Shown here piece after piece: positions 10,014 to 23,101 of a DNA stretch of 64,000 bases. The notes beneath the pieces were generated by a model, which saw only the letters and a program-made list of their open reading frames with translations, was not told the origin of the DNA and did no database searches. A program made the position numbers and the translations under genes. The first letter of the stretch is position 1. The number at the start of each line of letters is the position of its first letter. Origin of the DNA: Sphaerolaimus hirsutus (Eukaryota; Nematoda; Chromadorea; Monhysterida; Sphaerolaimidae); the NCBI GenBank assembly GCA_964036195.1, contig OZ038453.1:930001-994000 (forward strand), read 5' to 3'.

Positions 10014-10115
10014 CCCCCCCCCCCGTCGAATAAACCCCCCCTCGAATTACCCCCCCCCCTCAAATTTTGCTGGCGAAATAATAAACCCCCATGGGGGTAT
10101 TTCGAGGTAATACGG
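10014..10115. repeat. Poly-C module, right end of a CCGTATTA-type element
   Basis: CCCCCC runs are separated by GTCGAATAAA, TCGAATTA and TCAAATTTTGCTGGCGAAAT, ending GAGGTAATACGG before TA. The corresponding left end in inverted form occurs at 57992 and 25710. Copies: 19120-19200, 29993-30094, 40043-40148 and 52040-52120, the U2 and U5 ones being cut by a deletion. Confidence 0.65.
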
Positions 10116-10274
10116 TATATATGGCGTACAGTGCTATTATTTCCAGGATTTTAGATTTTTAATTTTGTAGATAATTGACAGTATTAGGACTGATTTACAT
10201 ATAAAATATCAGTGTGCTTGAAAAATGCTTAATTTTGGCCTACATGTGAACCGGGTTTACATGCGCACCGGCAC

Positions 10275-11447
10275 TAACGATGGCAAAAAAAGATTTGAAA
10301 ATTCGAAAACATTTTCGAATTTTCGAATTTTTTCGGAATTTTCGAATTTTTATTTCGCCCCTAGAAAAAACACTTAAAAATCGATTTATTTTTCAAAAAA
10401 TTCGAAAATTCGAAAATTCAAAAATAGTTTTCGAATTTTTTAGGGAATTCAAGGCAGCAAAAAACACTGTTAAGTTCAACGTGCTTAATAAATCAACAAT
10501 TGATACGCGGCGCGTATGGAAAAGCGAAACGTAACAAAAAAAGAACGTTGAAATGTCATCCATGGCGGAAGAGGCGGACTTCGACACATCCGTTTTTTAT
10601 ACTGTATTTTCTCGAAATATCCCCCCCTCGAAATACCCACCTCAAAATTTACACTATTAATTTATAAACCCCCCCTCGAAATACCACCCCCCCCCAATTT
10701 GGTGTATAGAGAACGTAATGCAGTTTGTGATCTGGGAAACACAGAACACACGTTAAAAACAATAACTGTGTTGTGTAGAACAGGGGTTTGTACCATCTAC
10801 GTAATATAAGTATATAGAGTCTTATAAAAGGCAGTTTTTGTTGCATTTTGTGACATCTGTGTTACCTACAAACAACAATTTAGTACTCGGATTTTGAAAA
10901 ATTTCTGGCAAAATAATACACCCCCCTCAAAATACCCACCCTTGTTTAACCCCACCCCAAGTTTCCACTCTGAAAAAATAATATTTAAAGCCAATTTTGT
11001 ATTTTATGCTGATATTTTATTTGACGCCAATATTTAAATTGTTGTTTTTATTGCCTTCGCTCTGTTGGTGAATTCAATGTATCAATGTGTGAATTAAATG
11101 AAGAAGCAGCACACGCGTTTGCATAACTCATTCCACCATTTTTAATGCTTATTTATGGTTAAAATAAGGTCATAACAACTGAGCAGAACATGAAGACAGT
11201 CCAAATTCTGTGTTTAAAGCTTAAGATTCAATATTTTTCTGAAAAGATTTGAAAATTTTTTGAAAAAATTCGAAAACTAGCCAAAAAAATTCGAAAATTG
11301 CCAAAAAAGATTCAAAAATTCGAAATTCGAAAATTAAATTCGAAATTCAAAAATTATTTTGAAGAAAAATTCGAAAATTCGAAAATTCATTTCAGAAAAA
11401 ACACTTAAAAATTTAAATACTTTTTTTTCGACTGTTTGCCATCGTTA
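10275..11447. mobile_element. hAT-B, TAACGATGGC ends, TTCGAAAA-rich, 1173 bp
   Basis: Starts TAACGATGGCAAA and ends TTTGCCATCGTTA. The perfect 8-bp duplication ACCGGCAC is at 10267-10274 and 11448-11455, and the empty site is seen in U3 (30245) and U4 (40300). Both subterminal regions (about 190 bp each) are reiterated TTCGAAAA. The middle holds a poly-C/CCGTATTT-like segment (10600-10985) and AT-rich DNA. No transposase. Confidence 0.92.
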
Positions 11448-11504
11448 ACCGGCACAGACACCTCGAAATCCCCCCCCCCCCCGTTGGAATGATGCGCATC
11501 GTGT

Positions 11505-11740
11505 ATAGTGATGTAAAGGCACCGGGGCACCGGTGCTCCGGTGCTGCGCACCGAAGGGCACCAGCACCGGTGCTGGTGCAATGCCCTCGCAATTTTTAAA
11601 GGTGCCCTGCCGGTGCCGGTGCCATTTTTTTCAGAATAGCACCGGTGCCAGTGCGGTGCGGTGACTGTTTTTTCGGTGCCCCAGGGTGCCATGTGCCCCT
11701 TTCACGCGATGGGAAAGGTGCCGGTGCCCCCCGATCCGGT
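11505..11740. repeat. GGTGCC/ACCGGTGC palindromic module
   Basis: Starts TAGTGATGTAAAGGCACCGG and is made of ACCGGTGC, GGTGCC and GCACCG words in both orientations. It resembles the subterminal arrays of hAT-A in layout and in its TAGTGATG start, but no matching CATCACTA end or 8-bp duplication was found. Direct repeats CTACATGTG(A/C)ACCGGGTTTA lie outside it at 10240 and 11741. Copies: 30301-30536 and 40356-40590. Confidence 0.6.
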
Positions 11741-12274
11741 CTACATGTGCACCGGGTTTACATGCGCAGCGAGTTATCGCCGTTTTAACAACTATGGTAA
11801 TTACAATCAAAATAACATTTTACCATCGCATCAAATTTGTTTGTCAAATGAACATAATCTGAACAAATCTACTCAATGTGCCAACAGAAGTGACTCAGAA
11901 TGAGCTATTTTCATGAATGATTATCACTTTTGAGTATTTTAATTAGGTAGGGCCATTCTAACTTGAAAATATTGTGTGGGATGACAAACGGCACTATTTT
12001 TGGAGAAAACTGATCGAGGGGCATGCTTCTAAGCGGCTACGCATAGTGCACAGATTCGATTTGCATATGCAAATGCGAGCGCGGCAAATGACTGCATTGG
12101 GCCAACACACGCTAGTTGACATCCCAAATTTGTGTCAACTCAATGTCAACTAAATAACACACAATAATTTTTTAAAGCTTCACACTTAACAGAAACAATA
12201 AAACTTTTATTTAATTATATTTTATGGCCTGAGTGAATTCCTGCCTGGGATGAGACGATAGTCCAGGCGGCAGT

Positions 12275-12428
12275 CCCAGACCCTGTAAAAAGCCCTGTAA
12301 AATGTCAAATGTCATGCAAAGTGTCTAAAGTCATGGAAAATGCCCTGCAAAATGGCAACTCGATTGCCATTTTGCATGACTTTTGACACTTTGTATGACA
12401 GATGACAGGGCTTTTTACAGGGTCTGGG
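12275..12428. repeat. Foldback FB-1, complete
   Basis: CCCAGACCCTGTAAAAAGCC at the left pairs with GGCTTTTTACAGGGTCTGGG at the right; the tip is GGCAACTCGATTGCC. The left arm is about 20 bp longer than the right, through a deletion after GACAGATGACAGG. Other uninterrupted copies: 19211-19364, 31070-31248, 41124-41277 and 52130-52283. Non-coding; transcripts would form a long hairpin. Confidence 0.85.
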
Positions 12429-12977
12429 AGTGCCCCCTGGCACAACCCCGGATTGTCATCTGGCGACCTAGATTGAACTCAATCGAGTTGACATCCAGTG
12501 TGTGTGGCGCCTTAAGGGGCTGTTTCAAACGTTTCTGTTTTCGTTTCCGCGAAATACGTAAAAAAATATTTCTAGTTCATTTCATAAACGTCTCGAAGCG
12601 AAAGTGGTGAACAATGTGAGAAAAATGGATTCTAGTTCTAAATCTATGTTTGATCACTCTAAATCTCAATTTAATCACCCCACTATTAGTTTCTTTACAT
12701 GCCTATGGTAAGAGTATTTCGCAAAAGGAAACTCAAATGCGATTTTTAGTGAATACAATATCATCTTCACTTGTCATTTGCTTACACAACTCTGAAATAC
12801 CCACAGTACCGAATACTTTCTCCTACTTTAAAAAAAAGTATTTAGATAAGTATCTATATTGGATCTAAGTATCAACTATGAGTACAATCGAATGTACGAT
12901 CGTTTTTTACACTTGCAATCGATCAACCCAGCACCAAGTTATGCCTGGCCATCAGATGCAACACACCTGGGGGCAGT

Positions 12978-13150
12978 CCCAGACCCTGTAAAAAGCCACG
13001 TAAAATGTCAAGTGTCACGCAAAGTGTCCAAAGTCACGGAAAATGCCCTGCGAAATGGCAACCGAGTTGCCATTTTGCAGGGCATTTTCCATGAATTTTG
13101 ACACTTTGCGTGACATTTGACAATTTATATGGCTTTTTACAGGGTCTGGG
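12978..13150. repeat. Foldback FB-1, variant with CAACCGAGTTG tip
   Basis: Arms of about 80 bp: CCCAGACCCTGTAAAAAGCC against its inverse, with tip GGCAACCGAGTTGCC. This is the sequence cut by hAT-B at 41917 in U4/U5. Copy at 31799-31971; the right part of a third is at the window start. U2/U3 and U5/U6 junctions lack it. Confidence 0.85.
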
Positions 13151-16100
13151 AATGGCACTGGTTGGTGTCGCGCCTCCACTTTCAATCAGGTTTTTCAATT
13201 CCAACTTTCCGGCCTTCGGCAACCTGGAAATTTTTTGCGATTTAAAAAAAAATCCAATTTCCTGATAAATAATTGTAATTATATTCGATTGGATGTATTT
13301 GCATACAGTTTATGTGTCGGTATTGACAGCGCATACACTAGTTGACACGTGTGTCAACTGGGCAGTGCCAAGCCCTGTAAAGTGTAAAGTAAAGTGTCAA
13401 ATGTAAAGTCAAATGCAAAGTAAAGTGTCAATTGTCATGCAAAGTTCAGTAATAAAATCTTTTCTTTTTTGTTTTGATTGGCACTTTACATTGCATTTGA
13501 CTTTACTTTGACACTTCACTTTAGACCCCGTTTACACGGATTTTTTGTGACGACTCGACAACAATAAAACGTTCAATAAGTTGAGTAAAACGTTCCATAT
13601 TCATTAGAAAAAGTGGTCAAGTATACCTTCTATCTAGGCGAATATGCACGCCAAATTGCAGAATTGTGCTTGCAGCTCAAGAGTTATACCGTATTTCCTC
13701 AAATACCCCCCCTCTCGGTAGCACTATGAAACAATCACCCCCGCGGGGTATTTCGAGGAAATACGGTATATTTACATTCGAAAACATTTAGCTATTGTCG
13801 CTGGCTGTCGGAAGACTGTCCGACTACTGCAAAAGTGTGTGTGTAGGGTCCTTTAAACAACTCACGCGCGTTTGATTACAGTCAAAAGTTGTTTCCCGAG
13901 TTTGCTAATCATTTTTGCCGGCTACGCTTGTTTTTGTTGCTTTCGGGAAAAATTGACGAAATTTAGCGCTGGTACGAATGCTGAAATTAAAAAAAACAAC
14001 AGTATTGATGTGTACGTTTCCTTGTATTTTTCGGGGGAAAACGATAAATGGTTTGAAAATGGCGCCATACACTGGATGTCAACTGGTTTTGGTGTCAAGT
14101 CAATTTTGGTTCAATTTAGGTCACGGGACAATTTTCAAGTGCACATGCGGCAATGTTGGAAAGAATCAATATTGCCATGTGCATTAATTGAACATAGTTT
14201 CATAGCCGTCAACGAAACTCTGAATGGAGACGAGTTGACATCCGATGACTCCCGATGTCAACTGAGCTGACCGGTTTTTACATTAGGTTAATGTGTTGAA
14301 CTAAAATCGAGTTGACACCAAACCCAGTTAACATCCAGTGTGTGTGGCGCCAGTGGGCCAGTTTGGAAAGTGTAAAAAGGGTTTTTGAATGTGTTTAAGG
14401 ACTTTTGACACTTTGCATGACATTAGATATTTTACAGGGTTCGGGAGTGGATCCTGGTGGAAATTGCGCCAGTGGATAAGTGGCAAGAAAAGGTGATGCA
14501 TCTTCAATGTTAAAATCAAAAGACGAGGAAAATGAATTAATGCAAATACCGTATTTGCTTGAAAAATCCCCCTGGGGCATTATAATTTCCTCAGACATTT
14601 TTGATGGGGGAACTATTCGAGGGGGAAATTAATCAAGGGGGGAAATTACGATTTCGTCAAAATTTTCGAGCATGTTTCGATCAAGTCATTTCACGACATG
14701 TGCATCATTAACACACACAATAAAGTGCCATTTTTGTTAAAATTAGGCACAACAAATTGATCAAATCTCTTAAGGGGGAAGTATTCAAGGGGGCCTATTT
14801 TTTCCTCACTCGTCTTACGGGGGGGAATTATTTAAGGGGGAACTATTCAAGCAAATACGGTACTTGTCAACTTGCTGAATTTCCCCATGGTTGTGGACTG
14901 GCGGTAAGATTTCAAGTACTTAATATGGAGACACTTTATTTTACTTAACTTGAAAGTTATTGTACACTTTTACAAGTCACATATGTACCTATTGAAAGTA
15001 AAGATATAATCTTACCTTGATGAAGTCTCGGAAAAAGTTTGTGTCTAATTGATACAACTGAAGTAAATTTACATCGGTAAAGTTTCTCTTAAATATTCAA
15101 GGCTGAGCGTATTTTCCGTATTTTAATTAAAATTTTCTTACGCTGGTTTCACGTTTTACTGATTGATGGGTCAAATGTACCTAATTTAATGATGTGCATT
15201 TACGTTACGAGAAAGTATAAAACATTGGACAAAATTTAAATGGTTTCAGTGCCAATTACCGTATTTCTTCTAATATAAGGGCGCCCCTCTTTTTTTCGTC
15301 AACTTTTCAGTAATTCTTTTTCATGTTCTACCAAGGTTTTTCAAAGTGTTACGTCACAGACAGTTCATAGAATGACGATACATAGAGTTCAGTACATTCA
15401 ACATTTGAGGTTAAAATACCTAGCACCAAATCAATGGACCAAAGCCACTCAATCATAGCATCCGCTGATATATTTTCATTTTTTATGCACTTGGCACAAT
15501 TCCAACACTTTGTGTACCTTCTATTGGAGACCGCCCTTCTATTTATTTCGTGGCCCAAATTAAGTCGAAAAAGTGTACCTTCTATTAGAGACGTCCTTCT
15601 ATTAGCAAAAATACGGTAACAAGATAATTGCAGGTTGTCAAAATTGCTTATAATTGCAGGGTTATCAAAATCGGCAATTTTGATGCGGCCGAAATTTTCC
15701 GCAACGTAAAATTGGGCCCACCTTTTTTGACGTCGGTTGCACTCCCGACGGCAGTTGTAACATTTTTATGCGATCAAATGGCACTAAATGGAGAAAACTA
15801 ATAAACCCATTAATCGAACTGGCGATAAGAAAGTGTCAAAAAATCACCCGGTAGAACGGCAGGTAGAAATCATGTTGGGAGTGTGCCAAAACACAAAAAT
15901 AATACCGTATTTCCTCGAAATACCCCCCGGGGGGTGATTGTTTCATAGTGGTCCCGAGAGGGGGGGATTAAACGAGGGGGGGGTTATTATTTCGCCAGAA
16001 ATTTTTTCAAATCCTAGTACAAATTCGTCGTTTGTGATGTACACTGGGGTAGAAAAATGCATCAATAACTGACATGTAAAGACTCCTGTAGACTAATATT

Positions 16101-16481
16101 AGTACGTAGATGGTATAAACACTGTTCTAACGTGATTCCGACATTGTTTTAACGTGTGTTCTGCACTACGCAGAACACAAACTGCAGTATTTGTCATGTA
16201 CGTTCTCTTTACACTCAATCTGGGGGGGTATTTCGAGGGGGGGGGGTGATTGTTTCATAATGGTCTCGAGAGAGGGGGGGTCAAACGAGGGGGGGGGGGT
16301 ATTTCGAGGAAATACGGTAAACACATTAAAAGCATCGATACACTGTTTTTATCAATACAGTGTGTGCCTAGGGCCAATGCATTTGGTTCGTGGTAAGGGA
16401 ATGCCATTTTTTCAATTTTCAAACACTACAACGTATCATTGGTTTGTTTTAAAAATGGCCGTTACTTTTTTCTGCAAGTAA

Positions 16482-17040
16482 TTGAGGCGTCCAATTCTAA
16501 AAGTCGACAAGTCACATGCCCATATGGCAAAATGCCACATTTGACACTTTTAGGGAAAAATGCAAAAAAAATGGGCAAGAAGTCGACAAGTCCACTTACC
16601 TTTTGGGCTAAAAGTCGACAAGTCCACCTTCCGCAGCCTTTTTTATGGGAAACAAACGCAAGAAATGTGATAAGTCCATCATGGACACCGATTTCTAAAA
16701 GTCAACAAGTCCATAAATTTCCCACAAGGCAGGCGTTGCGCCGGCGGGAACAAAAATGTTCTCGAGTGCAAGAAGTCGACAAGTGCATTTTCCTCCCCGA
16801 AACGGTTTTGTTCTGTCCGAGTAGAATTTTATAGACACCCAATTTTCCATTATATTATACGTAGAGAGCAGGGGCTGAAAATTTGACACTTTATTGTTAA
16901 CATTTGGAACTTATTGTTGAGCATGAGAGAGCCCCATTGGACACGCACCAAGGAACTGGAATTGGAAATGAAACTTAAAATGCGATTTACTCAAAATCGC
17001 ATTTTGTGGACTTGTCGACATTTAGAATTAGACGCCTCAA
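16482..17040. mobile_element. TTGAGGCGTCC element, U2 copy
   Basis: Shorter than the U1 copy (559 bp) through loss of about 80 bp near the left end. TTAA follows at 17041-17044; the left flank reads GTAA. Confidence 0.72.
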
Positions 17041-17120
17041 TTAAATTACCAAGGTCGTTGTAATCTATCTCTCTGACTCAATTGTGCAAATTTTGGGCCC
17101 TGCACACACCAGGTGCCACC

Positions 17121-18005
17121 CCCAGACCCTGTAAAATGTCAAATGTCATGCAAAGTGTCTAAAGTCATGGAAAATGCCCTGCAAAATGGCAGCTCGGTTG
17201 GCACTAGTGATGGAAAAGCACCAGAAAAAAGGGCGCCAGGCGCCAATGGCGCCATGGCGCCATTCGGAAACTGGGCGCCAAGCGCCAAGGGCGCCACAGA
17301 AAATGGGTGCCAGGCGCCAAGGGCGCCACGGAAAGAGGGCGCCATGCTCAAAACGTGCAAACAACACACTGTGCAAACAACAAAAACAACAAACACATCT
17401 CCCTATAACTGTCATGCACACATTCACTTCGTTATCCACGTTCTCCAGGATGTAGTGAACAAAAGGACTAGCAACGATTTTTGGATAAAGTCATACCCAC
17501 GTTGAATTCCAACACGATGAAAATTGTCATTTGACAAAAAAGTGTATTCACTTCAATCATGTTTTCTGTACACAATTTTTTTTTTCAAATGGACGAAAAC
17601 GGAATTGCAGCGATTTGAACCCGTTGATTTACGGGTTTGCATGTTAGACGGTCCATCATTCTCAGCTTCTGATCCGACAGAAGTGTCTGACGAACTGTTG
17701 TACAAAAGATTTTCATCTAATCGCGACCAGTTCGTAATTTTTCCAGCGAATTTCGTTCATGTACTGCTCGCTTTTTCATTTTTGTGCATTGATGCAGCAC
17801 TCACCTTGAAACCCTGCTGGCGCCATTTTGGCGCCCTTTTAAGGCAGGGCGCCAGGCGCCAAGGGCGCCACGGAAACGGGCGCCAAGCGCCAATGGCGCC
17901 ATTCCATCACTAGTTGGCACTCACCTCAACTCGGTAGCCAATTTGCAGGGCATTTTCCATGACTTTGACACTTTGCATGACATTTGACATTTTACAGGGT
18001 CTGGG
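17121..18005. repeat. Foldback FB-1 with hAT-A, U2 copy
   Basis: Same arrangement as in U1, with CCCAGACCCTGTAAAATGTC at the left and its inverse at the right. Confidence 0.82.
17205..17912. mobile_element. hAT-A, U2 copy, 708 bp
   Basis: Ends TAGTGATGG/CCATCACTA with the duplication GTTGGCAC at 17197-17204 and 17913-17920. Lacks the insertion-duplication found in U1 and U4, so it shows the ancestral middle region. Confidence 0.9.
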
Positions 18006-19210
18006 ACTGCCCCCAGTTGACAAGGAGATTGGTTGTCAACTGGGACTGGTTTCCATTCAAGTTGCGAATATTTGATGCGTCGCCCAACCAGGTTCAAATG
18101 CGCATACCGTATTTCTTCTAATCGAACGACATACCTCCAACACAAGGTCATTACAGGTTTTGGCGCCTTTTTTCACCCACCTACAGAAACATAAAACGGC
18201 AACCTCCAATAGAACGGCAGCTTCCAATAGAACGACAGCTTCCAATAGAACGACAGGTATAAATTACGTTGTGAGTGTTTGAAGACGCACAGATGTTTGA
18301 AAAATGAGTGGTGTGGTGAGGACATAAACGTGTTCAGAATTATAATTCTGGGGTGGTTTTCACATTTGTTTTTGTGAATTCATGCTGTGATATAAAAATG
18401 TTGTTTCATCAAATGGACAATGTGTGAAAAGGATTAGTGAAAAATTGAATGGCAGCCTAAAATAGAGACATACCTCTCATTGAACGGCACCTCCAATATA
18501 ACGGCGGGTAAGTTGACGAAAAAATAAAACACCTTCAATTAGAAGAACTACGGTGCCAATATACCTACCGTATTTACTCGAATAATTTCCCCAGGGAATT
18601 TTTTTTTCGTCAGACATTTTTGAGGGGGGAATTATTCAAGTGGAGGGATTATTATTTCATCACAATTTTCAAGCATGTTTTTATCACACTACATACACAT
18701 GTATGCCCTGTTTCCATCGGTAGTGCACATAACATTGCATCTTTGCACTCCGATGTACTGCATTTCCATTCCATGAATCAAAGTACACACCGATCTTTTG
18801 CATGCTTTCACTTGATCGATTCGTTTTTGTTAAAAGAATGTGAATGATCTACCTTCCGTCATTGGGGGGGGGGGGAATTATTCAAGCGGGGGAATTATTT
18901 TTTCCTCACTCATCTAACACTGGGGAATTATTCGAGGGGGGAATTATTCAAGTGGGGGGAATTATTCGATTAAAAACGGTAAATTGTTTTTCCACATTGG
19001 CGCATGTGCACTTCAAAATGGCCCCAATACTACCTATTTTCTCGCGTTTATTACCATTTTTGTGTGTGAAAAAGCGTATTCTCTACTACGAATTTCACGA
19101 AAATTTCTGACGAAATAATAACCCCCCCCCCGTCGAATAAACCCCCCCTCGAATTACCCCCCCCCCTCAAATTTTGCTGGCGAAATAATAAACCCCCATG
19201 GGGTCCCAGA

Positions 19211-19364
19211 CCCAGACCCTGTAAAAAGCCCTGTAAAATGTCAAATGTCATGCAAAGTGTCTAAAGTCATGGAAAATGCCGTGCAAAATGGCAACTCGGT
19301 TGCCATTTTGCATGACTTTTGACACTTTGCATGACAGATGACAGGGCTTTTTACAGGGTCTGGG
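19211..19364. repeat. Foldback FB-1, U2 copy
   Basis: Starts within a doubled CCCAGACCCAGACCC and ends TTTACAGGGTCTGGG. The element directly follows the truncated poly-C module, marking the deletion that distinguishes U2 and U5. Confidence 0.8.
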
Positions 19365-20283
19365 AGTGCCCCCTGGCACAACCCCGGATTGTCATCTGGC
19401 GACCTAGATTGAACTCAATCGAGTTGACATCCAGTGTGTGTGGCGCCTTAAGGGGCTGTTTCAAACGTTTTTGTTTTCGTTTCCGCGAAATACGTAAAAA
19501 AATATTTCTAGTTCATTTCATAAACGTCTCGAATCGAAAGTGGTGAACAATGTGAGAAAAATGGATTCTAGTTCTAAATCTATGTTTGATCACTCTAAAT
19601 CTCAATTTAATCACCCCACTATTTGTTTCTTTACATGCCTATGGTAAGAGTATTTCGCAAAAGGAAACTCAAATGCGATTTTTAGTAAATACAATATCAT
19701 TTTCACTTGTCATTTGCTTACACAACTCTGAAATACCCACAGTACCGAGTACTTTTTCCTAATTTAAAAAAAAAGTATTTAGATCAGGTATCTATATTGG
19801 ATCTAAGTATCAACTATGAGTACAATCGAATGTACGATCGTTGTGTACACTTGCAATGGATCAGGCCATTGCCACGCCATACTTGTGCTGCAGATTTATT
19901 CCAGCCGAGTGATTAAATTGTCCATTTTTAACCAGGTCGTTCAATTCCTTCTTTCCGGCCGGGATTCCGGCCAACCTGGAAATTTTTTGCGATTTTTGAG
20001 AAAAAAAGAAATCTAATTTCCTGATAAATATTTGTAATTATATTCGATTGTATGTATTTGCATACAGTTTATGTGTCGGTATTGACAGCGCATACACTAG
20101 TTGACACGTGTGTCAACTGGGCAGTGCCAAGCCCTGTAAAGTGTAAAGTAAAGTGTCAAATGTAAAGTCAAATGCAAAGTAAAGTGTCAATTGTCATGCA
20201 AAGTTCAGTAATAACATCTTTTCGTTTTTGTTTTGATTGGCACTTTACATTGCATTTGACTTTACGTTTGACACTTCACTTTA

Positions 20284-20772
20284 GACCCCGTTTACACGGA
20301 TTTTTTGTGACGACTCGACAACAATAAAACGTTCAATAAGTTGAGTAAAACGTTCCATATTCATTAGAAAAAGTGGTCAAGTATACCTTCTATCTAGGCG
20401 AATATGCACACCAAATTGCAGAATTGTGCTTGCAGCTCAAGAGTTATACCGTATTTCCTCAAATACCCCCCCTCTCGGTAGCACTATGAAACAATCACCC
20501 CGCGGGGTATTTCGAGGAAATATGGTATATTTACATTCGAAAACATTTAGCTATTGTCGCAGGCTGTCGGAAGACTGTCCGACAACTGCAAAAGTTACCA
20601 AACGCCTTTAACTCATGAGCTACAAGCACGATTGTGCAATTTGACATGCATATTCGCCTACGTCAGATGTACAGTTGTACACTTTTTCTCATAAATAATG
20701 AACCTTTTTACTCAATTTTTTCAACTTTTTAATGTTTTCGAATCGTCACAAAAAATGCGTGTAAACGGGGCC
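20284..20772. mobile_element. PIF/Harbinger-like MITE, 489 bp
   Basis: GACCCCGTTTACACGGATTT at the left matches the inverse of ...CGTGTAAACGGGGCC at the right. TTA flanks it on both sides (20281-20283, 20773-20775). A 3-bp TTA target and GGCCCNGTTTACACG-like ends fit PIF/Harbinger. It contains a TA-flanked CCGTATTT MITE (20449-20525). No transposase. Confidence 0.82.
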
Positions 20773-23101
20773 TTACACTATTCAGGGCTTTGGACTCGGC
20801 CCCAGGCGTGTGTGTGGGGCCCAAACAACTCACGACTTTCTGACTGCAGTTATGAATGCCCTCGTCTGTTTGTCGTACTTGTGTGCCATTTTTGCCGGCT
20901 ACGCTTGTTTTTGTTGCTTTCGGGAAAAATTGACGAAATTTAGCGCTGGTACGAATGCTGAAATATTTATTAAAAAAATCAGTATTTATGTGTACGTTTC
21001 CTTGTATTTTTCGGTGGAAAAACGATAAATGGTTTGAAAATGGCGCCATACACTGGATGTCAACTGGTTTTGGTGTCAAGTCAATTTTGGTTCAATTTAG
21101 GTCGCGGGAGAATTTTCAAGTGCACATGCGGCAATGTTGGAAAGAATCAATATTGCCATGTGCATTAATTGAACATAGTTTCATAGCCGTCAACGAAACT
21201 CTGAATGGAGACGAGTTGACATCCGATGACTCCTGATGTCAACTGAGCTGACCGGTTTTTACATTAGGTTAATGTGTTGAACTAAAATCGAGTTGACACC
21301 AAACCCAGTTAACATCCAGTGTGTGTGGCGCCAGTGGGCCAGTTTGGAAAGTGTAAAAAGTGTTTTTGAATGTGTTTAAGGACTTTTGACACTTTGCATG
21401 ACATTAGATATTTTACAGGGTTCGGGAGTGGATCCTGGTGGAAATTGCGCCAGTGGATAAGTGGCAAGAAAAGGTGATGCATCTTCAATGTTAAAATCAA
21501 AAGACGAGGAAAATGAATTAATGCAAATACCGTATTTGCTTGAATAATCCCCCTGGGGCATTATAATTTCCTCAGACTTTTTTGATGGGGGAACTATTCG
21601 AGGGGGAAATTAATCAAGGGGGGAAATTACTATTTCGTCAAACTTTTCGAGCATGTTTCGATCAAGTCATTTCACGACATGTGCATCATTAACACACACA
21701 ATAAAGTGCCATTTTTGTTAAAATTAGACACAACAAATTGATCAAATCTCTTAAGGGGGAATTATTCAAGGGGGGTCTATTTTTTCCTCACTCGTCTTAC
21801 AGGGGGGGGAATTATTTAAGGGGGAACTATTCAATCAAATACGGTACTTGTCAACTTGCTGAATTTCCCCATGGTTGTGGACTGGCGGTAAGATTTCAAG
21901 TACTTAATATGGAGACACTTTATTTTACTTAACTTGAAAGTTACTGTACACTTTTACAATTCACATATTTACCTATTGAGAGTAAAGATATTTATAATCT
22001 TACCTTGATGAAGTCTCGGGAAAAGTTTGTGTCTAATTGATACAACTGAAGTAAATTCACATCGGTAAAGTTTCTCTTAAATATTCAAGGCTGAGCGTAT
22101 TTTCCGTATTTTAATTAAATTTTCTTACACTGGTTTCACGTTTTACTGATTGATGGGTCAAATGTACCTAATTTAATGATGTGCATCTACGTAAAAGTAA
22201 TAAACATTGGACAAAATTTAAATAGTTTCAGTGCCAATTACCGTATTTCTTCTAATATAAGGGCGCCCTTCTATTTTTCGTCAATTTTTTTAACCCACCC
22301 TTCTATTGGAGACCGCCCTTCTGTTTTTTCGTCAACTTTTCAGTAATTCTTTTTCATGTTCTACCAAGGTTTTTCAAAGTGTTACGTCACAGACAGTTCA
22401 TAGAATGACGATACATAGAGTTCAGTACATTCAACATTTGAGGTTAACATACCTAGCACCAAATCAATGGACCAAAGCCACTAAATCATAGCATCCGCTG
22501 ATATATTTTCATTTTTTATGCACTTGGCACAATTCCAGCACTTTGTGTACCTTCTATTGGAGACCGCCCTTCTATTTATTTCGTGGCCCAAATTAAGTCG
22601 AAAAAGTGTACCTTCTATTAGAGACGTCCTTCTATTAGCATAATTCGGTAACAAGATAATTGCAGGGTTGTCAAAATTGCAGATAATTGCAGGGTTATCA
22701 AAATTGCAGATAATTGCAGGTTATCAAACTTTGATGCGGCCGAAATTTTCCGCAACGTAAAATTGGGCCCACCTTTTTTGACGTCGGTTGCACTCCCGAC
22801 GGCAGTTGTAACATTTTTATGCGATCAAATGGCACTAAATGGAGAAAACTAATAAACCCATTAATCGAACTGGCGATAAGAAAGTGTCAAAAAATGGCGC
22901 CAAAATTCCCCGAAATAATTGGCGCATTTTGGCGCCACACGGCATCCAATAGAACGGCACCCCCAATAGAACGACACCCCCGGTAGAACGGCAGGTAGAA
23001 ATCATGTTGGGAGTGTGCCAAAACACAAAAATATTAAACACATTAAAAGCATCGATACACCGTTTTTATCAATACACTGTGTGCCTAGGGTTCGTGGTAA
23101 G

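Larger units (their letters stand above)
8083..10115. repeat. Direct repeat CCCCAATACTACC...AATAATAAA flanking nested insertions
   Basis: A ~100-bp segment at 8083-8183 recurs at 9912-10013 in the same orientation. Between the two lie a poly-C run, hAT-H and the Tc1-like foldback. Other units have one copy followed by the poly-C module GGCGAAATAATAAACCCCCA and TACGGTA. A related inverted version lies at 25730-26020. U1 therefore carries an extended or unequally recombined form of this element. Confidence 0.6.
1..13034. repeat. Array unit U1
   Basis: This is the longest unit. In order it holds: right half of a foldback (1-122), second foldback (335-487), PIF-like left end (490), TA elements at 655-734, 1510-1947, 1959-2270, 2669-3026 and 3288-5174 (the last containing a 1.47-kb foldback), TTAA element 5339-5990, foldback with hAT-A 6071-7091, TA elements 7193-7620 and 7635-8041, hAT-H 8231-8666, Tc1-like foldback 8746-9893, poly-C module 10014-10115, hAT-B 10275-11447, GGTGCC module 11505-11740, and foldbacks 12275-12428 and 12978-13150. 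Segments 2275-2660, 5175-5335, 11770-12270 and 12430-12970 are AT-rich with no recognised gene. U1 alone carries the 8231, 8746 and 10275 insertions. Confidence 0.88.
13035..19860. repeat. Array unit U2
   Basis: Shortest complete unit. It lacks the 1510-type element (empty site at 14538-14541), the 1.47-kb foldback and the whole 8.1-12.2 kb stretch of U1: after the poly-C module at 19120-19200 it passes straight into a foldback at 19211-19364. Its TA elements are 13689-13766, 14549-14860, 15259-15616, 15905-16317, 18107-18553 and 18568-18979. Its end (about 19816-19990) is a variant without the 12978-type foldback and is shared only with the U5/U6 junction. Stretches between elements hold no recognised gene. 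Confidence 0.85.

Noticed and set aside
11505-11740. GGTGCC module as a further complete hAT element
   Set aside because: The TAGTGATG start is hAT-like, but no inverse CATCACTA end or 8-bp duplication could be found on the right.
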